Shown here in pieces: positions 1 to 7,161 of a DNA stretch of 34,232 nt. Origin of the DNA: an uncultured Pelagibacteraceae bacterium (GTDB lineage Bacteria > Pseudomonadota > Alphaproteobacteria > Pelagibacterales > Pelagibacteraceae); NCBI GenBank assembly GCA_902594605.1, contig CACJMR010000006.1:1-34232 (forward strand), written 5' to 3'. Numbering within the stretch: position 1 is the stretch's first letter; each line of letters begins with the position of its first letter. Below the pieces are notes generated by a model that worked only from the letters and a program-made list of their open reading frames with translations, was not told where the DNA came from and searched no databases. The translations under genes and the position numbers were made by a program.

Positions 1-82
1 CGCATTTTATTAATTAAATTTGGCTACTTTAAAGACATTTTGTTGTCATTTTTACAAAATAAATCTTAATTTACATTCAAAA

Positions 83-101
83 TATATATATTATATAAGA
101 C
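83..101 (+). promoter_or_regulatory. Candidate -10 region of mlaA
   Basis: An AT-only run with a TATATT hexamer at 87-92 (5 of 6 matches to the sigma-70 -10 consensus) ends only 12 nt before the mlaA ATG at 105, so transcription from it would give a very short leader. An alternative pair lies further up: TTGTCA at 43-48 and CTTAAT at 65-70, spaced 16 nt. The 12-mer at 90-101 recurs upstream of rpoD on the minus strand. AT richness makes chance TATA boxes common, so this is tentative. Confidence 0.25.
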
Positions 102-104
102 GCA

Positions 105-893
105 ATGTTTAGAAAATTGGTATTAATAGCTACTATAATTTTTTTTTCAGCATTTAACGCAAATGCTGGATCAGATGGTGAATTAATTTTAAATAAGAAC
201 AAACCAACTGAGGTAAAAGACTGTTTTGAAAAATTAAATAGAGCTACGTTTGCTTTTAATCAAGTATTAGATGGTGTATTATTCAAACCAGTTGCAGGTG
301 TATATAAAACTTTACCATCGCCGATAAAAGCTGGTGTAAGTAATTCCTTGGATAACCTGTCAAATTTAGTTACCATTCCTAACAATGTTTTACAAGGTGA
401 ATTAAAAAAAGCTGGAGTTAATTCAGGAAGGTTCATTCTAAACACTACAATTGGTATTTTAGGTTTAATTGATGTGGCATCATACTTTGGATTGCCAGAA
501 TACGAAAAAGAGGATTATGGTCAATCTTTAGCTGCAATGGGAGTTGGACCAGGTTGCTACTTAGTCTTGCCAGTTTTAGGTCCAAGCACTGTCAGAGATA
601 CAACTGCCTCTGTGATGAATTTTATTGGAGGTGATCCTTGGTATAATGTAACTGTTAATAATGATACACAGTATTTTAGTGATTTTGATTTTTATGCTTC
701 GAAATTAACTTCAGGTATTGATTTCAGAGCAAAGAACTTCGATGCAATTGAAAACTTAGAAAAAAATTCTATAGACTTTTACGCTTCAGTTAAAAGTTTA
801 TATCTGCAAGATAGGCAACAAAAAATTCTAAATACTAACAAAATTATTGAAACTCAAGATGATAGTGACTGGGAAGAAATTGAAAGTCAATAA
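105..893 (+). CDS. mlaA: MlaA (VacJ) family phospholipid transport protein, no lipobox
   Basis: MlaA forms the outer-membrane part of the Mla system, which removes mislocalised phospholipids from the outer leaflet and hands them to periplasmic MlaC. The 262-residue protein has a signal peptide (hydrophobic residues about 5-18, cleavage expected after ANA near residue 21). The family signature 'FEKLNRATFAFNQVLD' begins near residue 41, and further family matches are 'FILNTTIGILGLIDVA' and 'GVGPGCYLVLPVLGPSTVRD'. Well-studied MlaA proteins are lipoproteins with a Cys lipobox. Here the only early Cys is near residue 40, well past the signal peptide, so signal peptidase I cleavage is more likely than lipidation. 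mlaC follows after 17 nt, which supports the call. The C-terminus is acidic. Confidence 0.9.
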   Translation: MFRKLVLIATIIFFSAFNANAGSDGELILNKNKPTEVKDCFEKLNRATFAFNQVLDGVLFKPVAGVYKTLPSPIKAGVSNSLDNLSNLVTIPNNVLQGELKKAGVNSGRFILNTTIGILGLIDVASYFGLPEYEKEDYGQSLAAMGVGPGCYLVLPVLGPSTVRDTTASVMNFIGGDPWYNVTVNNDTQYFSDFDFYASKLTSGIDFRAKNFDAIENLEKNSIDFYASVKSLYLQDRQQKILNTNKIIETQDDSDWEEIESQ

Positions 894-910
894 ACACACA
901 AAAAAAAATA

Positions 911-1501
911 ATGTTTCCTAAAAAAACTTTAATAATTTTTGTTTTATTAATTTTTAAGTTAAGCTATGCACATTCAATTGAACCAGATGTGTTTGTTCAG
1001 TCAACGGTTAATCGTGCATCTCAAATATTATCAGAAAATATTACAAAAGAAGAAAAAATAAATAAATTAAAATTAATAGCAAAAGAAACAGTTGATATAA
1101 AAGGTGTGGGTTTTTATTCCTTAGGTTCTGCTAGAAAAAATTTAGATGATATTCAAAAAAAAAAATATATTAAACTATTTGAGGCTTACTTTTTAAAAAG
1201 TTTTTCTAGTAGGCTAGCAGAATATACCAACCCTGAAATTGATGTAATAGGTAAAGAAAAATTGAATCAAAATTATACGATTGTAAATAGTTTACTAATT
1301 GGCACATCTGAAAGACCAGAAATTAAAATTGATTGGAGAATTTATACAAAAAATCCAGAAAATCCTTTAATTAGAGATTTAATTATAGAAGGTCTTAGTT
1401 TAGCAAGAACTCAGAAAGAGGAGTTTTCTTCAATTTTAAATTCTAATGATGGGAATATTAATTCTTTATTTAAAATATTGGATGAATTTTCTAAAAATTA
1501 A
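911..1501 (+). CDS. mlaC: MlaC/Ttg2D family periplasmic phospholipid-binding protein
   Basis: MlaC shuttles phospholipid between outer-membrane MlaA and the inner-membrane MlaFEDB transporter. The 196-residue product starts with a signal peptide (hydrophobic core about residues 6-16, likely cleavage after SYA near residue 20). It then shows the family pattern: helical N-terminal half, 'FEAYFLKSFSSRLAEY' near residues 87-102, and the later 'KIDWRIYTKNPENPLIRDLIIEGLSL' region. The second of these resembles the YRV..DLxVEGVSL motif of the family. It follows mlaA closely on the same strand and is presumably co-transcribed. No mlaD, mlaE or mlaF is in the window. The stop lies one base from the encoded CCA end of a tRNA on the other strand, so no terminator fits between them. 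Confidence 0.85.
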   Translation: MFPKKTLIIFVLLIFKLSYAHSIEPDVFVQSTVNRASQILSENITKEEKINKLKLIAKETVDIKGVGFYSLGSARKNLDDIQKKKYIKLFEAYFLKSFSSRLAEYTNPEIDVIGKEKLNQNYTIVNSLLIGTSERPEIKIDWRIYTKNPENPLIRDLIIEGLSLARTQKEEFSSILNSNDGNINSLFKILDEFSKN

Positions 1502-1502
1502 T

Positions 1503-1579
1503 TGGTGGGCCCGCCAGGACTCGAACCTGGGACCAATACATTATGAGTGTACTGCTCTAACCAACTGAGCTACAGGCCC
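1503..1579 (-). tRNA. tRNA with CAT anticodon (tRNA-Ile2 favoured, elongator tRNA-Met possible)
   Basis: Reverse-complement reading gives a complete 77-nt cloverleaf with encoded CCA: acceptor GGGCCTG/CGGGCCC (one T-G wobble), D-stem GCTC/GAGC with loop AGTTGGTTA, anticodon stem GTACA/TGTAT with loop CTCATAA, variable TGGTC, T-stem CCAGG/CCTGG with loop TTCGAGT, discriminator A73. The anticodon is CAT. The acceptor has C4-G69 and C5-G68, the pairs used by TilS in E. coli tRNA-Ile2, and the acceptor resembles tRNA-Ile. Lysidine modification to read AUA is therefore more likely than a Met role. It is not initiator-like, because the three G-C pairs at the base of the anticodon stem are absent. 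It lies 57 nt downstream of tRNA-Val on the same strand. Confidence 0.93.
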
Positions 1580-1636
1580 AAAATATAAATTAGTTATATC
1601 ATTTTTTTCGAGTTATCAATTAAGATAATTAAAATA

Positions 1637-1711
1637 TGGTGGGCCGTGTTGGTTACGCTCCAACTACCCCTGCAATGTCAATGCAGTACTCTACTATTGA
1701 GCTAACGGCCC
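1637..1711 (-). tRNA. tRNA-Val(GAC) with aberrant D- and T-loops
   Basis: Reverse-complement reading gives a 75-nt cloverleaf with encoded CCA. The stems are intact: acceptor GGGCCGT/ACGGCCC (7 pairs), D-stem GCTC/GAGT (one G-T), anticodon stem CTGCA/TGCAG (5 pairs), T-stem GTTGG/CCAAC (5 pairs), discriminator A73. The anticodon loop TTGACAT gives GAC, so valine codons GTC and GTT. The loops are unusual. The D-loop AATAGTA has one G instead of GG, and the T-loop is AGCGTAA instead of the TTCRANY form. It begins 2 nt after the rpoD stop codon on the same strand, so it is presumably cut out of the rpoD transcript. The perfect stems argue against a decayed pseudogene. Confidence 0.85.
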
Positions 1712-1713
1712 GA

Positions 1714-3534
1714 TTAGCTCTCTAAAAAGCTTTTTAACTGTTTTGATCTGCTTGGATGTTTTAATTTTCTAAGTGCCTTTGCCTCTATCTGTCTAATTCT
1801 TTCCCTAGTCACAGAAAATTGCAAACCAACTTCTTCTAAAGTATGATCAGTGTTCATTCCCACACCAAATCTCATCCTTAAAACTCTTTCTTCACGTGGA
1901 GTTAGTGTAGATAAAATTTTAGTCGTTGCTTCTCCTAAATTTGATTTTATTGCCTGTTCTAATGGAGCAAGAGCTTTGGTATCTTCAATAAAGTCTCCCA
2001 AACTACTATCCTCTTCATCTCCAACTGGTTTTTCTAATGATACAGGTTCTTTTGAAATTTTAAGAACTTTTCTCACTTTATCTAGCGGCATTCTAAGTTT
2101 TTGTGCTAACTCTTCGGGAGTTGCTTCTCTTCCAAATTCACTTAATATTAATCTTTGAGTTCTAACTATTTTGTTTATTGTTTCAATCATATGAACAGGT
2201 ATTCTTATAGTTCTTGCTTGATCAGCAATAGATCTAGTTATAGCTTGTCTTATCCACCATGTTGCGTAAGTTGAAAACTTGTAACCTCTTCTATATTCAA
2301 ATTTATCAACTGCTTTCATTAGACCTATATTTCCTTCTTGAATCAAATCTAAAAATTGAAGTCCCCTATTTGTGTATTTTTTCGCAATGGAAATTACTAG
2401 CCTTAGATTTGCTTCCACCATTTCTTTTTTTGCTAATCTAGATTCTTTTTCCCCTTTTTGGATTCTGCTAACTAATTTTTTAAATTCTGTTACTGAAATC
2501 CCAAGTTTATGGCTGATTTCTACTAATCTTTCTCTTATATTTTTAAAATCATCTTTATTTTTATTAAAAAATTGTTTCCAAATTAAATTTGTATCTAAGA
2601 ATTTTTTAAGGTGAGGGTTAATTTCATTACCTACATAAAATTTTATAAATTCATTCCTTGAGATATTATGATCCATCGCAAGTCTCAACAAATTTCCCTC
2701 TAGAGAAATAATTTTTTTATTTTCTATATAATGTTTTTGGACTAATTCCTCAAGAACAGAGGGGGATAATTGCAAAGACTTTATATTTTCTAAAATATCT
2801 ATAACAATTTTTTGATAACCTTTTTCTTTAGCACTAGAGAAACTATTTGAGAGCAATACACATTCAAGTTTTTCTTTTTGATATTTAATTAATTTTGAAT
2901 ATTCTTTAGTTAACGTATTAACAGTTTTTAAAACTTTTGGTTTTATCTCCGTTTCCATTGCCGCAAGAGTTGGATTAAAGTCATCTTCATCATTAGAAGT
3001 TTCTTCTTTATCAGTTTCGCCTGCATTCTTTTGTTTCGCACTAGGACCCGTTGACTCATCTTCCATGTAATTGGTATCAATGTCGATTATTTCTCTAACT
3101 AAAATTTCGTCTTTTTGTAATTGTTCATTCCAGGTAAAAAACTGTTGCGCTGTAATTGGGCTCTGTGAAAGGGCAATCAGCATCACATCTTTTCCAGCTT
3201 CTATTCTTTTTGCAATTGCAATTTCACCTTCTCTAGATAGTAATTCAACTCCTCCCATCTCTCTTAAATACATTCTTATAGGATCATCACTTTTTTCAAT
3301 TGTTTTTCCTTCTTCTTTGCTAGACCCTTCTTTTTTTCTTAAAACTTTAAAGTCAGACTTCTTCTCAACTAATGAAATATTTTCGTCTAAAATATGGATA
3401 AAAGCTTGAGCTAAATTTTCATCAGACAGATTTCTTTTACCTAGTGATTTACTTAATTCCTCATAAGTAATAAAACCTCTATGGGTTCCTCTACCCATAA
3501 GTCTAGCAAATGATTTAGTTATAATTCTTTCCAC
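1714..3534 (-). CDS. rpoD: RNA polymerase primary sigma factor RpoD (sigma-70)
   Basis: This is the housekeeping sigma factor that directs RNA polymerase to most promoters. The 606 residues are close to the E. coli length and contain all parts: region 1.1 at the N-terminus, region 1.2 starting with [11 protein letters not shown] at residue 84, a long charged non-conserved segment (about 130-370), and region 2 at about 374-444. Region 2 includes [16 protein letters not shown], the [19 protein letters not shown] core and the ATWWIRQAI segment. Region 3 lies at about 450-525 and region 4 at about 540-600 with the helix-turn-helix [17 protein letters not shown]. It is the last protein gene of yqeY-dnaG-rpoD, a variant of the macromolecular synthesis operon. 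The gap to dnaG is 67 nt, enough for its own promoter. Two tRNA genes follow in the same direction. Confidence 0.98.
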   Translation of the reverse strand: MERIITKSFARLMGRGTHRGFITYEELSKSLGKRNLSDENLAQAFIHILDENISLVEKKSDFKVLRKKEGSSKEEGKTIEKSDDPIRMYLREMGGVELLSREGEIAIAKRIEAGKDVMLIALSQSPITAQQFFTWNEQLQKDEILVREIIDIDTNYMEDESTGPSAKQKNAGETDKEETSNDEDDFNPTLAAMETEIKPKVLKTVNTLTKEYSKLIKYQKEKLECVLLSNSFSSAKEKGYQKIVIDILENIKSLQLSPSVLEELVQKHYIENKKIISLEGNLLRLAMDHNISRNEFIKFYVGNEINPHLKKFLDTNLIWKQFFNKNKDDFKNIRERLVEISHKLGISVTEFKKLVSRIQKGEKESRLAKKEMVEANLRLVISIAKKYTNRGLQFLDLIQEGNIGLMKAVDKFEYRRGYKFSTYATWWIRQAITRSIADQARTIRIPVHMIETINKIVRTQRLILSEFGREATPEELAQKLRMPLDKVRKVLKISKEPVSLEKPVGDEEDSSLGDFIEDTKALAPLEQAIKSNLGEATTKILSTLTPREERVLRMRFGVGMNTDHTLEEVGLQFSVTRERIRQIEAKALRKLKHPSRSKQLKSFLES

Positions 3535-3552
3535 GATAATTTGAGTTTAGAT

Positions 3553-3569
3553 GTCTTATATAATGTCAA
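3553..3569 (-). promoter_or_regulatory. Candidate rpoD promoter element
   Basis: In the 67-nt gap between dnaG and rpoD the minus strand reads TTGACA (3569-3564) running straight into TTATATAAGAC. The TATA part could act as a -10 box giving a leader of roughly 15 nt before the ATG at 3534. The TTGACA is too close to be its -35 box. The 12-mer ATTATATAAGAC (3564-3553) is identical to positions 90-101 in front of mlaA. Suggestive only. Confidence 0.3.
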
Positions 3570-3601
3570 TTACATAAAAATCTATTACTAATTTAGTCAG
3601 T

Positions 3602-5377
3602 TTAATTGAGATTCTGCTTTTTTTTGAGCTCTTTTAACTCATTAAATGTGGACTCGCTCATATCTATAGAAAACTTCGATTCTAATTCCTGGATTCTAAA
3701 CTCAAGATCATAATTCATCAAATCTCTAGAGATGTCCTCTAATAATTCTATTATTTTTTGATCATCATCAGATTGAGTTTTAAGGATATGTTTAATTGGA
3801 GCAAATTTGTTTATTTTTTCTATTAATTGAACGTCCATATTAAGATCTTGAATTGTAATTTCTGAACCAGATTTCAATTTTTCAACAATCATTTCAAATA
3901 TTTTTTTATTAAAATCAGTAAATAATTTAATGTTTTCAATCAAATGAATATTTGCTTGCAACAAATCTAATTTATTTATGACTAGATATAATAAAGAAAA
4001 TTCTTTTAATTCAACTCCAGTCAAAGACTGGCTTTCTTGAAAATATTTTTTTGTACTTTCTAAAGATTTTGTTTTCTTTGCATAAAATCTTTTATTATTT
4101 TGATTGGAATGTGGTGTTAGCTCAGCAATTTTCTCTAAAAAATATTCTAAAACATATTTTTTTATAAAATCATCTTTAATTGTATTTGCAATTGCTCTAA
4201 GTTTTTTCTCAAAAATAGCCATAGATGATGGGTTATTTTTAGTTTGTTTTTTGTAATGACTAAAAATAAATTGATGTATTGATAATTTGGTCTGCTTTGT
4301 AAAATCTATAAAATTAGCCTTGCCATTTTTACTTACATAGCTATCTGGATCTTCTTTATCTGGCAGAAATAAAAAAGAAATTTGTTTTTCAGGTCTCAGA
4401 TCTTTAATTGAATTTTCTGCGGCTCTAACAGCAGCTTTATATCCACTTTCATCACCATCAAAACAAATTATGATATCGTCAAAAAATTGGTTTAAAGTTA
4501 AAATTTGCTTATCAGTTAAAGACGTACCTAGATTTGCTACTACATTATCAATTCCATTTTTACTCAGACCTACAACATCCATGTATCCTTCAACAAGATA
4601 AATATGATCGATTTTATTAGAAAGCTTTCTTGCTAAGTCTAAATTATATAAATTTGATCCCTTTTTAAAAAAATTTGTTTCAGGTGAATTTATATATTTT
4701 GCTAAATAATCTAAATTTTCAATTATTCTTCCACCTAAAGCGATTGGTTGACCTGAAATATTATTGATTGGAAAAATTAATCGACCTCTAAATCTTTCGA
4801 CATAAATTTTTTTTTTCTCGTCAAAATAGAATAAACCAGTTTCTACTAAAGTTTGTTCACTATAATCCTCTTTTAATTTTTCGAAAAAATTTGGATTTTT
4901 TTCTATGTATCCTATTTTAAATTTTTTTACTTCATCTTTACTTAGTGATCTATTTTTTAAATAATCTCTAGCAATTGAATAATTTTCATTTTTTAAAAGT
5001 TCATTATGGTAATAGTTTACGTAATCACTAAAAATAGATTTATACTCATTCCACTTTTTTTCTCTTAATTCATCTTGTTTAGAAAACATATATGGCTGCA
5101 TCCCCGCTAATTGAGCTAGATATTTAACTGCTTCTCCAAATTTTAAATTTTGAGTTTTCATCACAAAATCAAAAATATTGCCATGTTCTGAAGTTGCAAA
5201 ACAATGATAAAACTCTTTTTCATCATTAACAGTAAATGAGGGTGTTTTTTCATTTTTAAAAGGCGATAAACCTACAAATTCTTTACCTCTTTTTTTTAAG
5301 GAAACAGTTTTTGATACTACTGTTGAAACTTTCAACCTATTTTTAATTTCATCGAGATACTCTTTCGGGTATTTCAT
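3602..5377 (-). CDS. dnaG: DNA primase DnaG with degenerate zinc-binding domain
   Basis: DnaG makes the RNA primers for replication. The 591-residue protein has the usual order: N-terminal CHC2-like domain (1-100), catalytic core with TOPRIM motifs 'YLVEGYMDVVGL' and 'IICFDGDESGYKAA' (about 255-345), and a C-terminal helicase-interaction region. In the N-terminal domain the four positions that bind zinc in E. coli (C40, H43, C61, C64) align with S38, K41, C59 and T62, so only one ligand remains. The surrounding frame (EKTPSFTV, FYHCF, HGNIFDFVM) is well conserved. I recall ligand-poor versions in other Alphaproteobacteria, so this may be a lineage trait. The start overlaps the yqeY stop by one base (TAATG), indicating translational coupling. 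Confidence 0.96.
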   Translation of the reverse strand: MKYPKEYLDEIKNRLKVSTVVSKTVSLKKRGKEFVGLSPFKNEKTPSFTVNDEKEFYHCFATSEHGNIFDFVMKTQNLKFGEAVKYLAQLAGMQPYMFSKQDELREKKWNEYKSIFSDYVNYYHNELLKNENYSIARDYLKNRSLSKDEVKKFKIGYIEKNPNFFEKLKEDYSEQTLVETGLFYFDEKKKIYVERFRGRLIFPINNISGQPIALGGRIIENLDYLAKYINSPETNFFKKGSNLYNLDLARKLSNKIDHIYLVEGYMDVVGLSKNGIDNVVANLGTSLTDKQILTLNQFFDDIIICFDGDESGYKAAVRAAENSIKDLRPEKQISFLFLPDKEDPDSYVSKNGKANFIDFTKQTKLSIHQFIFSHYKKQTKNNPSSMAIFEKKLRAIANTIKDDFIKKYVLEYFLEKIAELTPHSNQNNKRFYAKKTKSLESTKKYFQESQSLTGVELKEFSLLYLVINKLDLLQANIHLIENIKLFTDFNKKIFEMIVEKLKSGSEITIQDLNMDVQLIEKINKFAPIKHILKTQSDDDQKIIELLEDISRDLMNYDLEFRIQELESKFSIDMSESTFNELKELKKKQNLN

Positions 5378-5838
5378 TATTTATTCAACAATTCTTTAAT
5401 CATTGGTCCTGCTTTGGAAAAATCAATTTCATCTGCATGAGTTTTTTTAAGTTCACCCATAACTTTTCCCATATCTTTTAATGAATTTGCTCCAATTTTC
5501 GAAATAACATCCGCACAAATTTTCTTAGTTTCTTCTTCACTAAGCTGCTTTGGTAAGAAGCTTGTTAAAATATCATATTCATTTTGCTCAACCGCTAAAA
5601 GATCAGTTCTATTATTTTTTTTATAAATATCGATCGATTCGGCGCGCTGTTTAACCATTTTTTTTAAAAGTTTCTTGATATCCTCATCATCAGTTTCCTT
5701 TTTATTTGGGCCTGATCTGTTAACAATGTCCAAATCCTTAATCGAAGATAATATTAACCTATAGGTTGATATTTTATTTTTATCTTTAGATTTTAGAGCA
5801 TTTTTATATTCGTTTTCGATAGTCTGTTTTAATGACAT
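5377..5838 (-). CDS. yqeY: GatB/YqeY domain-containing protein
   Basis: This is a 153-residue protein of the YqeY family, related to the tail domain of the GatB amidotransferase subunit. Its exact role is not established, though a link to tRNA or aminoacylation is often suggested. Recognisable features are the N-terminal 'YKNALKSKDKNKISTYRLIL' helix, 'DIKKLLKKMVKQRAESIDIY' (about residues 53-72) and 'FLPKQLSEEETKKI' in the C-terminal half. The length is normal for the family. It is first in the minus-strand yqeY-dnaG-rpoD unit, in the place held by rpsU in E. coli, and is divergent from carA across a 126-nt gap. This arrangement is common in Alphaproteobacteria. Confidence 0.9.
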   Translation of the reverse strand: MSLKQTIENEYKNALKSKDKNKISTYRLILSSIKDLDIVNRSGPNKKETDDEDIKKLLKKMVKQRAESIDIYKKNNRTDLLAVEQNEYDILTSFLPKQLSEEETKKICADVISKIGANSLKDMGKVMGELKKTHADEIDFSKAGPMIKELLNK

Positions 5839-5878
5839 AATTTTTTAATCTACTTTAAAGAAAAAATTCTTCAAAAGA

Positions 5879-5900
5879 AAAATTGTTTTTTTACAATTTT
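5879..5900. repeat. Inverted repeat in the yqeY-carA divergent gap
   Basis: AAAATTGT (5879-5886) and ACAATTTT (5893-5900) form a perfect 8-bp inverted repeat around a TTTTTT loop. It lies in the only moderately long divergent intergenic region of the first half of the window. It could be an operator for the divergent pyrimidine/replication genes or a weak hairpin. With almost no G or C in the arms, a terminator is unlikely, and chance is possible. Confidence 0.3.
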
Positions 5901-5914
5901 ATATTACATCTCTG

Positions 5915-5943
5915 TTGCGATAATAAAGCAATTATTGTATTAA
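5915..5943 (+). promoter_or_regulatory. Candidate carAB promoter
   Basis: TTGCGA (5915-5920) and TATTAA (5938-5943) are separated by exactly 17 nt and each matches 4 of 6 consensus bases. A start about 7 nt downstream of the -10 box would fall near 5950, just before the small leader ORF at 5954 and the TTG start of carA at 5965. This is the best-spaced sigma-70-like pair I see in the gap. Confidence 0.35.
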
Positions 5944-5953
5944 CCTTTAACTC

Positions 5954-5968
5954 ATGAGTTGTAATTGA
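5954..5968 (+). other. Four-codon leader ORF overlapping the carA start
   Basis: ATG AGT TGT AAT TGA encodes the tetrapeptide MSCN. Its stop codon (5966-5968) overlaps the carA TTG start (5965-5967), so a terminating ribosome would sit exactly on the carA initiation site. carA has an in-frame stop immediately before its TTG and no ATG in its conserved N-terminal part, so the TTG start is forced. Whether the leader is translated cannot be told from sequence. Confidence 0.3.
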
Positions 5969-7161
5969 ACAAAAAATCAAAAAAAACTAACTCAAAAATA
6001 AAATCTCAAATCAATACAGGCGTTTTAGTTCTCGAAAATAAAAAGGTATTCAAAGGAATTGGAATTGGTTACCAGGGAGAAGCCACAGGCGAAGTTTGCT
6101 TTAATACATCCTTAACAGGGTATCAAGAAATCATCTCTGATCCGTCATATGCAGGTCAAATTATTAACTTTACCTTTCCCCATATTGGAAATGTTGGAAC
6201 CAATAAAGAAGATCATGAATCTGATAAAATATGGGCAAGAGGAGTGATAATTAATTCTGAAATAACTTCACCCTCAAATTACAGATCATTCCTACATTTA
6301 GATACTTGGCTAAAGAAGAATAAAATTGTTGGAATTACTGGCTTAGATACCAGAAGCCTTACAAACTTTATAAGAGACAAAGGCGCCCCCAAAGGTACTA
6401 TTAGTTATTCAAAAAAAGGAAAATTTAATATTAATAAATTGACCAACTCTACAATAAAATGGAGTGGATTAAAAAATCTTGATCTTGCAGAAGTAGTTTC
6501 AACCCAGAAAAATTATATTTGGAAAGGTCTTAAAACCTGGAAAAAAGAACTTGGATATAAAAAAAATAATAAGAACTCATTTCATGTTGTTGCCATTGAT
6601 TATGGAATTAAAAAAAACATCTTAAGATATTTCTCTGACTTTAATTGCAAGGTAACTGTTGTTTCTTGTAAAACTAATTCACAAAAAATTTTAGCTTTAA
6701 AACCAAATGGAATATTTCTATCAAATGGTCCTGGAGATCCAGCTGCAACAGGTAAATATGCTATTGAAATTATTAAAGATTTAATTAAAAAAAATTTACC
6801 AATATTTGGTATTTGTTTGGGTCATCAAATTTTAGCATTAGCATTAGGAGGCAAAACAAAGAAAATGAAGCTTGGTCATAGAGGAGCAAATCACCCTGTA
6901 AAAAATTTAATTCATGATAATGTGGAAATAACAAGTCAAAACCATGGATTTGAAGTAGTTAAAGAAACATTACCAAAAAATATTGAGGTCACACATAAAT
7001 CTTTATTTGATAATAGTATTGAAGGTATCAAACTAAAAAATAAACCAGTCTTTTCAGTTCAGTATCATCCTGAGTCTAATCCAGGACCTCAAGATAGTGT
7101 TTATTTGTTTCAAGAATTTATTAACAACATGAAAAAAAATGCCAAAAAGAAAAGATATTAA
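5965..7161 (+). CDS. carA: Carbamoyl-phosphate synthase small (glutaminase) subunit
   Basis: CarA hydrolyses glutamine and channels ammonia to CarB for carbamoyl phosphate, the precursor of pyrimidines and arginine. The 398-residue protein has the N-terminal CPSase_sm domain (from '[18 protein letters not shown]' near residue 18 through '[14 protein letters not shown]' and '[10 protein letters not shown]') and a C-terminal class I glutamine amidotransferase. The catalytic Cys lies in '[11 protein letters not shown]' and the His/Glu pair in '[10 protein letters not shown]'. The start is TTG: an in-frame TAA directly precedes it and no ATG occurs before the conserved domain. The first 17 residues are a Lys/Asn/Ser-rich extension. 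carB starts 23 nt before the carA stop in another frame. Confidence 0.97.
   Translation: MNKKSKKTNSKIKSQINTGVLVLENKKVFKGIGIGYQGEATGEVCFNTSLTGYQEIISDPSYAGQIINFTFPHIGNVGTNKEDHESDKIWARGVIINSEITSPSNYRSFLHLDTWLKKNKIVGITGLDTRSLTNFIRDKGAPKGTISYSKKGKFNINKLTNSTIKWSGLKNLDLAEVVSTQKNYIWKGLKTWKKELGYKKNNKNSFHVVAIDYGIKKNILRYFSDFNCKVTVVSCKTNSQKILALKPNGIFLSNGPGDPAATGKYAIEIIKDLIKKNLPIFGICLGHQILALALGGKTKKMKLGHRGANHPVKNLIHDNVEITSQNHGFEVVKETLPKNIEVTHKSLFDNSIEGIKLKNKPVFSVQYHPESNPGPQDSVYLFQEFINNMKKNAKKKRY

Noticed and set aside
1..104. GACA...TGTC near positions 34-47 followed by T-rich sequence as a terminator of an upstream gene
   Set aside because: The stem is only 4 bp and the upstream gene is outside the window, so it cannot be supported.
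1637..1711. Plus-strand reading of the tRNA-Val locus, which would give a GTC (Asp) anticodon
   Set aside because: The encoded CCA, the TA at positions 8-9, the D-stem and the discriminator only fit the minus strand. On the plus strand the T-arm and D-arm do not form correctly.
3071..3409. Open frame of 112 codons on the plus strand inside rpoD
   Set aside because: It lies wholly antisense to a well-conserved gene, has no recognisable domain, and its composition is that of reverse-complemented rpoD coding sequence.
5879..5900. Inverted repeat as an intrinsic terminator
   Set aside because: It lies between two divergent start codons, where nothing needs terminating, and the arms contain one G or C each, too weak for a terminator hairpin.
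5839..5964. Riboswitch controlling carAB
   Set aside because: The gap is 126 nt of nearly pure A/T with one simple inverted repeat, and I cannot fold it into any known aptamer pattern.
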